Source: Porphyra umbilicalis
Taxonomy: Eukaryota > Rhodophyta > Bangiophyceae > Bangiales > Bangiaceae
DNA length: 64,000 nucleotides
Direction of reading: 5' to 3'
Assembly (NCBI GenBank): GCA_002049455.2
Contig: KV918906.1
Span: 118,983 to 182,982 of the forward strand
The translations under genes and the position numbers were made by a program. This document shows positions 53,166 through 64,000 of this stretch, one piece after another. The notes under the pieces were generated by a model that saw only the letters and a list, made by a program, of their open reading frames with translations, was not told where the DNA came from and searched no databases. Position 1 is the stretch's first letter, and the number at the start of each line of letters is the position of its first letter.

Positions 53166-54646
53166 GCCGTGGTGGTGGACGCATCCTGGCTCGTCAGAAT
53201 GCTTTTGTTCTTTCCTTCCTTTTTTTTGGACGATATAGCCTCGACGTTATCTTGTGTCTAGGCATCGGTTGCTTGTTGCTGCCCCTGTTGGACTTCTTGC
53301 CTATACGCCACATGCTGCTTGGGGGGGAGGGGGAGGGTGACTGCTTCGCTCCCATTCCCGCTGTGTGGCGGGGAATAGCTGGTACTTCTTGCCCATTCAG
53401 TGTTCTGTACTGCGCATGAAGCTGAGCTGTCGCCTCGTCCTCTTTTCTCCACTGCCATGAATTTGCTCGAAGTGACACCCCGGGGACCATTCGCATCTGC
53501 AAACTATGTGCCTCGGTCTTCGGTCAGCGTCTCTCAGATATTTTCCGTTGAGCCGATTCGGCATTACAGCAAATCGCGTATTGATTGCTCCCTCCCCACG
53601 CTCGAGCGTTCATGCCAACTGGAGCGCTCCAGTTGGCATGAGCGATCCAGCCACGTTTTGCGGTGCGTGTGCGGCCTTGACATTGGACACGAGCCTCGCA
53701 TTACAGCTGGTAGCTCAAAGACACACCGGCAGCTCTGGGGTGTGGCCCCCCACCGACCAGCGCGGCAGTGCCACTAGAGACGCGACGTCTCCCCCCAGGG
53801 GCCCCCTGATGGCCGAGTCCCAACGCTCGCGCTGCCGTCCAAGCCGCCCTCACCAGCACCTGGAGTGTGCGGCCGTGCGACGGCGGCGGTCAGAGGCACA
53901 CACGCCCAGGTGAGTGGCCTCCGGCCACACCCAGCACCCCCCCACCCCGCGGCCACGCTCGTGCAGCCTGTCACTCGCACGCACGACGCTCCCGCCCGCC
54001 CGGCACGCGCCAGCTGCGGCGACTGCGGTGGCCGACGGGGCGCGCGTCCGCCGCCCCGCATCCGTCCAGAGTGGCGCATGCTGAGGCGGCCCACTTGGCC
54101 ACACCGCGTTTGGCACGCCCAGCACCGGCTCACCTCACCTGCGTGTTGTGTTCCGCTGCTGCGACCGCTACCGGGCGCGCCCTCCCCCCCCACCCTCCCC
54201 CATTCTGCGACCTCGCGCGCGTGACACGCCCGAGGCGTGGGTGATCGGGGGCGGCCGCCGCCGCTTCCACCCGTACCGCGCCGTCACGAGGAGGGCGGCA
54301 CGGGCGCGCGCGCTGTGGGCCGTCCTTGCGCCGCCGGTCACGTGGCCCGGCGGTGCGTGGGCGTCCCGCCCACACGCTCGGATTGTGTCGACTCATGCAC
54401 GTGGTGCCGACGCGTGTGCCGCCTCTGTTTGGTTGGCGTCGAGAGTGGCGCCCGTTGCAGTCGCCTTATCTCCCACACGGTTCGTGCGTGCGCCTTGGTG
54501 GCGCCCAACCACGACGCTCGGGCTGACAAGTGCGGGTGGTGCCTGCTCGTCTACCCCCCGCTGACTGTCGCGGACGCTACCAGCTGCATCCCTCCTCTTC
54601 CTCACCCCCGTGCCACTCTCCCTCCTTGTCGGCTGTGCGCCCAGAC
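53166..54646. other. intergenic with a perfect palindrome
   Basis: 3' flank of the synthetase gene, then a GC-rich stretch (53760-54646) that should include the promoter and leader of the LisH/LUFS gene. The 30-bp palindrome at 53611-53640 is listed separately. No coding sequence recognised. Confidence 0.55.
53611..53640. repeat. perfect 30-bp palindrome
   Basis: CATGCCAACTGGAGC followed directly by its exact reverse complement, with no loop spacer. It lies about 445 bp downstream of the synthetase stop codon. Confidence 0.9.
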
Positions 54647-56449
54647 ATGAGCGGCCGCAAGGCATCAGACGAGCGACTGGAGACGCTGTTGCGCTCTTTT
54701 GTACATGACTACCTCGTCAAGCAGCAGCTCCTCAAGACGGCGGAAATGCTGCGTCGCGAAGCCCTTGATCGAGGATTTCGGATCAGCCGCCCCGCGCTGG
54801 ACGCGGCGCCCAATGCCTTCCTGTCGGAGTGGTTCAGTTTCTTCTGGGATATATTTGCCCAGCGTTATACGACGGCCGCCATGGCCTTGAGGGCCGACGG
54901 CATGGCGACCGCGCCGCAGGGGTATCCGCCGGCGGCTGGGACTGCTGTGGCGGAAGCGGCGGCTACCGCTGCTGTCGCCGCCGCCGCGTCCGTAGTGGGT
55001 ACCAAGCAGCGCGCCGCCGGTGCCTCCGACGGCCGGCCGGGGGTGGGCATGTATGCCAACGGTGTCAGGGCTGGTATGGGTCCTGGAGACAGCGGCGCCA
55101 ACGGCGCTGGCAGCTACCAGAGTAGCCCGTCTGGGCTGCTTCCCAACGGCGCGGGCGTGGGCGCGCTGAACCCGGTCGCGGCACTGGCGGCCAGCGGGGC
55201 GGGCGCGGCGGGGGCGGGCACCAAGGAGGACTTTTCCCCAGCCTTTTTCGATGGCTTAAGTGGCACCGTTCCGTCTGGCACCAATGAGAACCCCCTCTCC
55301 TTTGACGCGAGTGGCGCGCTAACGGGCTCCATGTCTCACCTGGCGACCTCGGCGGGGCGGGGGGATCGGGGACGGCCGGCTGGGCGCCCGGAGATGAACG
55401 GCGCCATGGGCCCGGCCCTCACCCAGCAACAGCTGGCCGCAGCTCATGCCCGCGCCGCCCGTGCTGCTCGGGCGGCCAAGACCAGTGGTAGCAGTGGCAA
55501 CAGCCACTCCCCCTCCTCCCGGAAGCACCCCGACGACGTGCGCAGCGTGGACGCGACGGCGCAGGGCCCCATACCGCCGTCCTATTTTGCCAACATGGCG
55601 GTTGGCACCCAGCGGGGCGGTGCGCCTGCGAGCGCCGGGCAAGTGACCTCCCAAAGGGGGGGCCCTGGGTTTGGCGGTGTCGCGGGGATGCCGATGGTGT
55701 CGGCTGAAATGCCCCCACCTCCCCCCCCACCGCCGCCACCACTGGCGGTGTCCCGGTTTGGAATGGACGGCGGCGGCGGTCCGGACGCGGGCGTAGTCAA
55801 CGGCGGTGTCGCTGGCCCCGGGCGGTCCATGTCGTTGCTCGGGGAAGCGGCTGAACAGGATCCGATGCGGGCGGCCGTCCTCGTGCTGAACCACGCCACC
55901 AAAGAGGGGCTGCGGCTTCCCGATGGTGCCATTCCCGTCGACTTGTGGCCCCAAGGCCTCGTGTATGTGTACGAGAATCGCTTCCGCTTCCACCCGAGCG
56001 GCCAGCTTATCCCAATTCCGGAACACCCCCACGACGCGGTGTCCCTCAATGCGCGGGCGGCGGCGGCGACGCAGCTGGCACAAGCCAACAGCAACGGGAA
56101 CGGCCGAGTACAGCTGCAAGAAAAGCAAGCATTCCGGCCGCAAGAGCAGCAGCGGTTACTACTACAGCAGCAGCAGCAGCAACATCAGCATCACCAACAA
56201 CAACATCAACCTAATCAAAGTGGGCCGCCGAATGGCCAACCCTTATCCATGCAGATGCAGGTCAACCAGCAGCTGCAGACAAGCCAACAGCAAGCGCAAC
56301 AACAACAGCATCATTTGCGGCAGCTGCAGCAATACCAAGATAGAATGGTGGCGAGCGGGGCAAGGGTGGGAGGCGTCCCCGGCATGCCACCCAACTTTGC
56401 ACCAGGCACCATGGGTGCCGGCGTCGGTGGTGGGCTGGTGCTGGGGGCA

Positions 56450-56481
<32 letters not shown>

Positions 56482-57580
56482 GGGTGTCGATCCTCGCATG
56501 GCGCCCTCACCGGCCCAATCCAACATGGCCCAGCAGCAGCAGCCCGGGCAACCCGGATTCGGGCGGCCCACCGGCCAGCCACCCATGGCCCCGTCCTTTC
56601 CTCAACCTGGCCACATGTCACCGGCCAACAGTGCTGGTGCGCGCTCCGTGCCTCCGCTGGCGACGCCAGAGCTCAGCATGAGCGGCAGCGGTAGCGGCGG
56701 AGCCACTGGCGGCGGTCGCGGCAGCGGCGTGGCGTCGTCGTCGGTGCAGAGCAACACGTCGACGGGGACGGCCAAGACCGGGCGGGGCCGAGGTCGTGCT
56801 ACTTCCACCCGCGGCCGTGGCCGCGGCGGCGCCACCGGGACCGCTCGCAAGGGACGGGCGATTGGGGCGTCGGCATCACCCGCAGGCGGGGGCCGCGGGC
56901 GGGGTCGAGGCGGCAAGGGCGCCCGCGGCGGGGCGGCAGCGGCCAAAGCGGCGGCCGCCGCCGCGTCGGCGGGCAGCCGAGCCGCCGAAGGCGAGGGTTC
57001 CTCCGACTTGCAATCGACCGGGCCGACCGCGTCAGCGGCAACGGCGGCGGCGGCGTCGCCATCTCGAGCATCGCCAGCGTCGGGCGCCAAGGGCGGTGCA
57101 CAACGGGACGAACAGTCGCTCGGCAGTGGCGCGGGCGGTGTCGCGGCAGGTGGCGCCTCAGGAGGTATGCCCGCATCTGCTGTCGACCCGTCGACGTCTG
57201 GGCCGATGTGCCCTGGGATAGGCGGTGCAACAGCCGCCGCCTCTGCTACCGCCGCCGCTGCTGCTGCTGCTGCTGCGAACCCAAGCGAGTACACCGACAC
57301 GCTCGGGCTCTTTGACAGCAGTCCCGCGGTGGGCGGGGGCGGGGGCGGCGACGGGGACGGGGAGGCTCTGCAAAACATTGAGCAAGCGGTCGGCGGGGGG
57401 TCCCTGGGGCTTCCCGACGTTGGCACTGGCGTAGCCGCTGGTGGCGGAGCGGCCGACTTGAGTGGCCTCGGTCTCGGCGACGACGTGTCGGGGCTAGGTG
57501 CGATGGGCGAGAGCAACGAGGCGAGCTTGCAGTACCTCATGTCCGTGGTCGACGGGGACGTTGGCATGTTTCTGGCATGA
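54647..57580 (+). CDS. LisH/LUFS-domain transcriptional regulator (Flo8/SSBP/LEUNIG-like N-terminus)
   Basis: The protein has 977 residues in one frame. Residues about 8-75 form a LUFS domain with its LisH motif (LETLLRSFVHDYLVKQQLLK, then AEMLRREALD and FLSEWFSFFWDIF). This domain mediates dimerisation and partner binding in LEUNIG, Flo8 and single-stranded-DNA-binding co-regulators. A compact conserved-looking segment follows at about 405-455 (DPMRAAVLVLNHATKEGLRL, then LWPQGLVYVYENRFRFHPSG). Gln/His-rich tracts are at about 500-560, Gly/Arg/Ala-rich AT-hook-like repeats (TGRGRGRATSTRGRGRGG) at about 700-760, and Ala-rich sequence after that. There is no WD40 repeat, so it is not a full LEUNIG. 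A nuclear transcriptional co-regulator is the best inference. Confidence 0.75.
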
Positions 57581-58059
57581 GGCGGGCGGCGTTGGGCTCT
57601 GGCGCGTGCGGTGACTGTCGTTGGGCGTCCCCATGCTTTTCTTGCAGCTGAGTGTGTGAGCCATACTTTTCTCTCTTGTGGGCGTGTTGACTCGCGCGCT
57701 TTTCCCTTCTCGCGGCTGCGCGGCCGCCGACTGGCCTCTACGGCCCCCCATAACTGCCTCCTCGACCTGCTATTGGCGACGCACCACCCCTCGACCGTTT
57801 ACACTTCAACGATGTGGCCAATGTCGTCGCGTCTGTTGACCAGCGCTGTCGCCGCAACACAGTTGTCGTGTGTCCACGACAAACGTGTGGCAGAGGGGAT
57901 GCGCGGCAAACCGCCTAGCGGGGTTGAGCAAGCAGCCGCTGCACCCAGCGTTGGTGCGGGCAGTGGCGCCAGGTAGTTCCACAGTTGAGCCGTCGCTTGC
58001 GACGATAGCGGGCCGCACCGTCACCTCACGTGTCCATTTCCCCCAACCCCCCGCCCCCC
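57581..58059. other. intergenic between convergent genes
   Basis: 3' flanks of the LisH/LUFS gene (+) and the BCKDHB gene (-). Nothing recognised. Confidence 0.6.
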
Positions 58060-59505
58060 TTAAAACGCAACGGTCTCCTTGATGGCCTCCAAGCACCGCT
58101 CCACATTCGGCAGGTAGTACTTTTCATGCGCGAGCGGGAACGGTGTGTCCCACCCACACACGCGCTTCACGGGCGCTTCCAGCGAGAGGAAGGCGTCAGC
58201 AGCTACGGTTGCGGCAACCTCTCCCCCCAGCCCGCCGCTCAGCGGCGCTTCGTGGCTAACCACCAATCGCCCCGTCCGCTTCACCGACGCGACGACAGCG
58301 TCAATGTCCCACGGGCAGAGGGTTTGCAGGTCCAACACCTCAACCGAGATGCCGTCCTCCGCCGTCGCTCGCTCGGCGGCGGCGCACAGCACGTGCACCT
58401 GCGCACCCCAGCCGACGAGCGTCACATCCGTCCCGTGCCGGACGACCTCCGCAACGCCCAACGGGATTTCGTAATCCCCGACCGGCGTCATCGTCACCGA
58501 CGCGCGGTACAGGGCTTTGGGCTCCATAAAGATGACCGGATTGGCGTCCCGGATGGAGGCAAGGAGGAGGCCCTTGGCTCGGACCGGGTCCCTGGGCATG
58601 ACGACCTTGAGCCCGGGGGTGGCGCAGTAGAGCGCTTCGGGGCTTTGGCTGTGGTACAGGCCCCCGTGGCCCACGGCACCGCAGGGCATGCGCAGCGTCA
58701 GGCCGGCAGCGTAGGCGCCGCCAGAGCGGAAGCGGAACTTAGCCGCCTCGTTGGCGAGTTGGTCGTAGGCTAGTAAGGGAATACAAGGCGCAAGACCAGA
58801 AGGAGGACGGAAAAGACTGAGCAACTGCGTCTGTCAGCTGCCGCCGCGCACTTGCCCCGCCAAAGTGAATATGCCCATCTCCACTGTCGTTTTGCCCGCC
58901 TCAAGGTGTATCATCCTCCCCTTATCCCCAGATGACTGCCGCGCTACACCACTCCACGTACCGGGCAGCGAATAATCAGCGAATTGTATCTCTGCCACTG
59001 CCGTTACCCCCGATGCCGCCAGCCCAATTGCAAACCCCGCAATGCCCTGCTCGCAGAGCGGGGTATTGAAGACGCGGTCAGGCCCAAACTCGTCGCGGAG
59101 GTCCTGCGTGCATCGAAAGACGCCGCCAAACGCTACGTCCTCCCCAAACACCACCGTCGACTCGTCTGCCTCTAGCGCTATGCGGAGGGCGTCGTTGACG
59201 GCGGTGAAGAGGTTCATCGACCGCGTGCCGCCAGTGTCCGCGGAGCCGACGGTCAGCGGGCCGGTCGAGAGGGGGATGGTCACCGACGAGGGAGTCGACA
59301 CGTCGGCGACGCCCCCTGGTGTTTTCGACGCTGGCTGTTCAGGAACGGACACGGGCGAGGGAGCGGTCACCGCTTGCTGGGCCGCCCGTCGGCGGCCCCA
59401 GGCGGCGACAGACGCGCTGCCGGTAGCCAGCAGCCATGGCGGCGGCAGGCCCCGCAGACAGACCGCTCGGGAGGCTGCCGCACAGACGGCGCTGACAAGC
59501 GTCAT
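58060..59505 (-). CDS. BCKDHB: branched-chain 2-oxoacid dehydrogenase E1 beta subunit, mitochondrial
   Basis: Two exons, 59505-58962 and 58769-58060, with a 192-nt GT-AG intron (donor GTACGT, acceptor CTAG), giving 417 residues. The joined sequence reads across the splice as [22 protein letters not shown]. It is the beta chain of the thiamine-dependent E1 component that decarboxylates the keto acids of Leu, Ile and Val. Characteristic motifs are [61 protein letters not shown]-type [12 protein letters not shown] and [10 protein letters not shown]. These words distinguish it from pyruvate dehydrogenase E1 beta. The first ~95 residues (start [19 protein letters not shown]) are a basic, non-acidic mitochondrial leader plus linker. 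Confidence 0.92.
58770..58961 (-). other. intron of BCKDHB
   Basis: 192 nt, donor GTACGTGG at 58961 and acceptor CTAG ending at 58770. Splicing restores phase 1 between the two conserved frames. Confidence 0.9.
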
Positions 59506-59984
59506 GGCGGGAGGGACGAAGTGATAACAGCAGTAGTGCCAGGCATCAGCGGGACGGGTGGTGTCGGACGTTGGGGACGAAAAAGAGGCTGGGGGTGTGA
59601 CGACACGAGCCAGGTGGCAGCGGATGTCAAGAGAACGACAGCTTCTTCTCTCGGTGAAGATCCTGTGGAAGATGGAGCGCAAAGTAGCTCCCCTGTTGAA
59701 CAGAGACAGATGATAAAACCAACAGCGAAACACAATGCATACTCTTTCTTGCAGGAACAGCCGTCACCCACTCAAGCGGTGGGCTGGGTATCACGCGTCG
59801 CACCAGTTGGGCCCCTGCTCGAGGACAGAGACTATGCGCATCGCTTAGAGTGTCACACTGGTTTCTCGACGGACAGACGAGAAGACTGCGTTTGTACAAA
59901 CGCGTCTGTACACAAACATAAGCAGCTTAAAGAAAACAAACCAGCGCGTCAGAACGGCCCTTAGCTACCAACGCTCCAGGCCCA
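59506..59984. promoter_or_regulatory. intergenic; BCKDHB upstream region and P450 3' flank
   Basis: About 480 nt between two minus-strand genes. It must contain the BCKDHB promoter. No specific element recognised. Confidence 0.4.
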
Positions 59985-61804
59985 TCAACGGTTACCGGAT
60001 ACCAACCGACGTCCACGTATGCCCCGCTCGGCCGCTGGGGGTGTTGGCGGGCCTGCCCCCAAGCCCTCCGCGCCCCGCCCCTGCGGTGCACGACGGCGCA
60101 CACGCAGCTCAAAGTCCGGTCGCACGTGGGGCGGCATCCGCAGCATGCGCACCGCACCTTGCACTTCTAGAGTGTGTTCCATCACCAACTTCGCCAGGTA
60201 GATGCTCACCGCAAGGGTGGCAAAGTCTGCGCCAGGGCACTTGCGAACGCCGTCGCCAAAGGGCAGCCAGTGGGAGCCTCCCGACACGTCGCCGGTCAAG
60301 GATGGATTGCTGATGACAGGCACACGCGATGGGTCGTGTCGTACGTCGCCCACCGTCATGCCACCATCCCGCAAGTGTCGGCCGGGACAAAAGCGACCGG
60401 CGGCGTCACCCCACGCCGCCTCGTCCAGGTGCGGGGTGCGGATGGAGTATGAGAGAAGTTGTCCCGGAACCAACGCATACTCATCAAGGGAGGCTGGCTC
60501 AATGACGGTGCGGTGCATTAGTGGGATGGGTGGGTACAGCCGCAGCGTTTCCATCACCACCGACCGCAGCACGGGAAGCTGCCGCAGCGTGGCGCCGTCC
60601 AGCTGGCCGCCGCCAACCATACCCGCGTCAATCAGCTCAATGAGCATGGCGTCACGGGTGGACTCGTCCTCGCACACGTAACGGGTGGCCGCAAGCATGA
60701 CGGCGGAGAGGCAGTCCGCACCGTGGAATAGGAAGGACATAGCATTGTCCAACAGCTTGATGGGAATGGCATCCCTGTCGTCGGTGGTCGACCAGCTACT
60801 GCTAAGGTTGTTGAGGATGCACGAAGCCTCGGAGGAGCTCAGCGTTCCCGCTGCCCGCTTGGTCGCTAGCTTGGATACCTCCTCCCGCATGAGGACGGCA
60901 ATCTGCTTTCTTGCCCGCAAACCAGCGCGTAGAGCGCTACCGGGGAGGTCGTACGGAAGCAGCGCCGTGAAGCAACCTGACAATCACAATCATCGAGAAA
61001 GTACAAACCAGGCAAGCCGCATCACGCGCGGACAATATAGAGAACCGGCAAACCCACAGGAAGGAGACTGCGGAGCCATGGCAACACAGGTCAGTTTTCG
61101 CAATGGGCACTTCACCCCCCGTGCTAGTCGAGCAACACCCCTCATGTTTGCACACGCGCGACGCACGTACCGTTGACGTCGTCGTAAAGCCGCGCCAACT
61201 GTCGACACGTGCGCTTATCCACTACGCGACCAAAGAGCCCCTCCGTGAGGAGGTGCAGTGCCATCATTTTGCATCGGGGGTAGGCGGAGCATGCGACACC
61301 CGCGGCGACCCACTCGTCCAGCTCGAGGCCGACGCGGAACTCGATCGCAGCCACCAATCCATCGGCAGCGTCCCCCGCCAGGCTCTTGACCGCCGTGGCG
61401 TGGTCCGCCGCATGCTCCGCTCCGTTGGTGACAAAGAGGGAGGCCGCGCCAAAGGTGGCAGACCACGTTGGGGGAAACCACCAGCTCGTCGACCCAGAGC
61501 TATCCAGCGCCAAGATGCGTCGAGCGGACGGCGCGGTCAGGGCTGACACGACCGGCACGGGCCCCAACGTGGTGGTGACGACGGAGCCGCCATTGTGGGC
61601 CACGGCCGCAGCACAGGCGGCGGGGGACAGCGCCAAGCGCATGTGGGAGATGCCAAACAGGGGGGGACGGGCTCCATCCACCCCAGGAGGGAGGTGAAGG
61701 CGGCGCCGTGCGACTAGAAGGCGGTAAATGGCAGGGACAATGGCGGCCAGTACTGTCGCCACGACGACGGCAGCGACCACCATTGCCGGGACAGGCGGCG
61801 CCAT
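59985..61804 (-). CDS. cytochrome P450, CYP120/CYP26-like
   Basis: Two exons, 61804-61171 and 60976-59985, with a 194-nt GT-AG intron (donor GTACGT, acceptor CAG), giving 541 residues. The N-terminus is a membrane anchor (about 7-33) followed by basic residues and the proline hinge HLPPG. The K-helix ExxR is ETLR (VVMETLRLYPP). The heme loop FGDGVRKCPGADFA carries the thiolate Cys. The I-helix reads FHGADCLSAV, so the usual acid-alcohol pair (E/D-T) lacks its Thr. FxPxRF is replaced by FCPGRH. Sequence around PYDLPGSALRAGLRARKQI resembles the CYP120/CYP26 (retinoid, carotenoid or sterol-related) clan, but the substrate is unknown. The C-terminal ~45 residues are an Arg/Pro/Gly-rich extension after the usual end. 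Confidence 0.85.
60977..61170 (-). other. intron of the P450 gene
   Basis: 194 nt, donor GTACGTGCG at 61170 and acceptor TCAG ending at 60977. The exon ends join as DDVNG/CFTALLPYD in phase 1. Confidence 0.85.
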
Positions 61805-62732
61805 GGCAGGGGGTGGGGTTGGTTACGAAAACTAAAGGGTGCATGAGGGACGAGGCCGGGGATGGCAGTGAGCTCGGGCGCGCAAGGCGGTCAAAGCTGG
61901 CGCGCCGGCGCGCAGGCACGCCCCACCTACTGCCAACGCCAATGTCACTGGGGGGAGCGACTGAGCCAGGGGGGTATGCAGCGCGCTGGCCGATTGCCGC
62001 GGGCACCGACGGGCCCCCGAAGACGGCGTTTGCTCGCATCTTTCCACTCAGCGTCGGGCAGCGACGGTGCCGCCGTGCAAGCAGTGGCGGGGACGCCTAC
62101 TGGCCGACGGGAGCGAGCCTGGCGCAGCCGACACAGGTGTCAGCTCCAAGTTTGGGGCCAGCTGGGAGCGTCGGATGGATGCGAATGTGGCGTCCCAGCC
62201 GGCCAACCGGCGGTTCCGGTAGCCAGGCGGCCAGAGGGGGGAGACTTGAGCGTCCCCGCCAGCTGGCTGGTGGCGGTCGGCAGTCGGGCGAGCGCGAGAC
62301 GGTCAAGAGATACGGTGGGCGATGAGGTGCATGGTTGAATGCTGTGTGCACCAGATCTCTGCTGTAATTGATCTCTGTCACTCCAGAGTAGTAGAACATA
62401 CACCTTTTCGAACAAAACAACCCAGACTCCACCGTGCGGATGACCTAGAAACTTCCTCTATTCGCGGTCCAGCCGGGCCCACCGGACCAACCCCCGTGGG
62501 TCGATCGCCAACCACGCCGCCGAGTTGCACCCGCCTCGGCCGCCGAGGTCAGCGCCCGATCCGCGTCGCTCGCCGCTTCCACCCCTCCGCCGCGCCGCCG
62601 CTCTCTGCCCCGCACGCGTCCCTTGCGCCCGCCCGCGCCGCCGCCGACAACGACCACTCGCATCGGACGCTCCGACCGCCCCCCCCCCCCACCCCCCCCC
62701 CCCCCCCCCCCCCCGTCCCGCCACACAGTGCC
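61805..62732. promoter_or_regulatory. divergent promoter region between P450 and GrpE genes
   Basis: About 930 nt shared by two divergently transcribed genes. It has an A/T-richer pocket near 62320-62440 and a 27-nt stretch of C (about 62688-62714) just before the GrpE ATG. No specific regulatory site recognised. Confidence 0.45.
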
Positions 62733-63956
62733 ATGGCCTCCCTCCCCGCCTTCACCACGGCGACGGCGCCACTGCCGCTCGGCGCCGCGTCGCGGCCGGC
62801 CGTCTGCCGCCGGCGGGCGGCGGCGGCGGCGGCGCCCCACCGCCCCGCGGGCGTGCGCATGCTCGGCGGCGGCGCGCCGCCGCCGCCGTCGCCGCCCCCA
62901 CCCGCCGATGGGGATGAGGCTGCCGACGCGCCGGCCGCTGCCGGCGCCGCCGACGCGGCGGCGGCGGGCGCGCCCGGCGCGGCGCCGTCGGCGGCAGCGG
63001 CGGGCGCCGCCGACGCGGCGGCCGACGCCACCGCACCCGCCGCTGATGGCGAGCCTGCCGCCGCCGACACGACGGCAGAGGACATCCTGTCGTCGCCCGC
63101 GTTCTTGAAGAAGAAGATGGAGGTACGTGCCGACTGCTCGCCCGGCCGCCCGCACGGGGCGCCCCCAACCCGGACGCCCGGCCGCCCGTAGTCGCGCGTG
63201 ACGGCGGCGCGCTCCCCCCCCCCCCCCAGCCCTTGGTCCCGCTTTCGTAGGTCGATGCTGACGGCGCTCCGTGTGTTTCTCCCTTTTTTACCCCCCCCTG
63301 CGGACGACGTTGCCACCCTGGTGCCCGCCTACCAGATCCTGACCAAGGAGCTCAACGAGACCAAGACGGAAAAGGAGGTGCTGGTGGCCACCCTCGGCAA
63401 GGAAAAGGACTCGTACCTGCGCCTGGCGGCCGACTTTGAGAATGTGCGCCGCCGGTCGTCGACGCAGCTGGCGGCGGCGACGACGTCGGCGACCGCCACG
63501 GTTGTCAAGAAGCTGCTGCCGGCGCTCGACAACTTTGAGCGTGCCGCGTCGGCGGCCAAGCCGGCGACGCCCGCCGAGGAGAAGCTCCACACCTCGTACC
63601 AGGCCATCCAAAAGCAGATGCTGACGGCGCTCAAGGAACTCGGCGTGGAGCCGCTCGACACGGTCGGCGCCCCGTTTGACCCCACCCAGCACGACGCCAT
63701 CAACCGGATGGAGAGCACCGAGTACGCCGAGGGCGTGATCTGCGCCCAACTGCAGCGGGGATACCAGGGCGGCGCCGGCGTCATCCGGCCGGCGGTGGTC
63801 GTCGTGTCGGTCGGCCCAGGACCCCCCGTGGCGGACGGCGCCGACGAGGCGGCGGCGGCGGACGAGCCGGAAGCGCTCGACGTGGAGGCCACGGTGGCCA
63901 CGGATGCGGCCGACGCGGTCGGTGCGCCGGATGCGGCCAAGCCGACCGAGGCGTGA
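62733..63956 (+). CDS. grpE: plastid GrpE nucleotide exchange factor
   Basis: A GrpE protein, the ADP-release factor of Hsp70 (DnaK). Exon 1 (62733-63122) encodes a plastid-type leader, MASLPAFTTATAPLPLGAAS, with a Phe near the start, then Ala/Asp-rich linker and ILSSPAFLKKKME. It ends at GAG before a GTACGT donor, the same donor as in the two genes just upstream. The conserved part resumes by about 63303: LVPAYQILTKELNETKTEKE, DSYLRLAADFENVRRR (the GrpE helix signature), LLPALDNFERA, LGVEPLDTVGAPFDPTQHDA, and VICAQLQRGYQGGAGVIRPA, the GrpE C-terminal beta domain. The acceptor is uncertain: TTTCGTAG ending at 63250 is the best site, but it needs one base fewer in the 8-C run at 63291-63298. 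The tail is acidic and Ala-rich. Confidence 0.88.
63123..63250 (+). other. probable intron of the GrpE gene
   Basis: The donor GTACGTGCC at 63123 is clear. An acceptor at 63249-63250 gives 128 nt but leaves the downstream frame off by one at an adjacent C run. Other AGs (63190-63191, 63228-63229) fit less well. Confidence 0.5.
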
Positions 63957-64000
63957 GTCGGGCGGTTGGTATGAAGGGAATGATGTATGCCTGGCACGTT

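Noticed and set aside
54647-57580. A full LEUNIG/TUP1-type co-repressor
   Set aside because: Only the LUFS/LisH N-terminus matches; no WD40 repeats are present anywhere in the 977 residues.
58060-59505. Pyruvate dehydrogenase E1 beta
   Set aside because: The motif wording ([34 protein letters not shown]) is that of the branched-chain enzyme, not PDH.

Overview
This window is GC-rich nuclear DNA from an intron-poor photosynthetic eukaryote, most likely a red alga of the Porphyra/Pyropia type. The identification is inference. It rests on very high GC in coding DNA, genes with no intron or one short intron of about 130-195 nt (GTACGT donors), a GrpE with a plastid-like leader, a starch-binding (CBM20) protein related to phosphoglucan water dikinase, and an ACX3-type peroxisomal acyl-CoA oxidase. 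Nothing looks bacterial or organellar.

Layout. 1-6 kb: a secreted lytic polysaccharide monooxygenase-like protein (+) in otherwise empty DNA. 5.7-23 kb: three near-identical collagen-like membrane-anchored proteins, one on + (6773-8392) and two on - (15741-17360, 21191-22810). They lie in inverted and tandem segmental duplications that also carry a small uncharacterised gene (complete at 8999-9859, 5'-truncated and chimeric at 19840-20583). Two DNA transposons are nested at 18.3-19.8 kb. A GNL1-type GTPase (-) at 12.5-14.8 kb is split among frames at C/G homopolymers. 24.4-25.6 kb: a bZIP factor. 25.6-33.8 kb: a gene-poor, repeat-rich stretch with inverted-repeat elements and a CTGTCACAG satellite. 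33.8-35.4 kb: a glycine-rich CCHC zinc-knuckle protein. 36.1-39.8 kb: a CBM20 protein with a degenerate dikinase nucleotide-binding domain. 41.8-43.8 kb: acyl-CoA oxidase. 44-49 kb: very GC-rich DNA with poorly resolved, frame-broken candidate genes. 49.5-53.2 kb: cytosolic isoleucyl-tRNA synthetase. 54.6-57.6 kb: a LisH/LUFS transcriptional regulator. 58.1-59.5 kb: branched-chain 2-oxoacid dehydrogenase E1 beta (one intron). 60.0-61.8 kb: cytochrome P450 (one intron). 62.7-64.0 kb: plastid GrpE.

The genes are independent eukaryotic units, not operons. The collagen/companion cluster is the only group linked by descent. The most unusual items are the starch-binding pseudo-dikinase, in which the central and phosphohistidine part of the enzyme is replaced by a low-complexity LEA-like linker; the three-member collagen-like family in a probable alga; and the LPMO-like protein. 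Several genes change frame exactly at runs of about 8-20 C or G, which points to homopolymer length errors in the assembly or real homopolymer instability.
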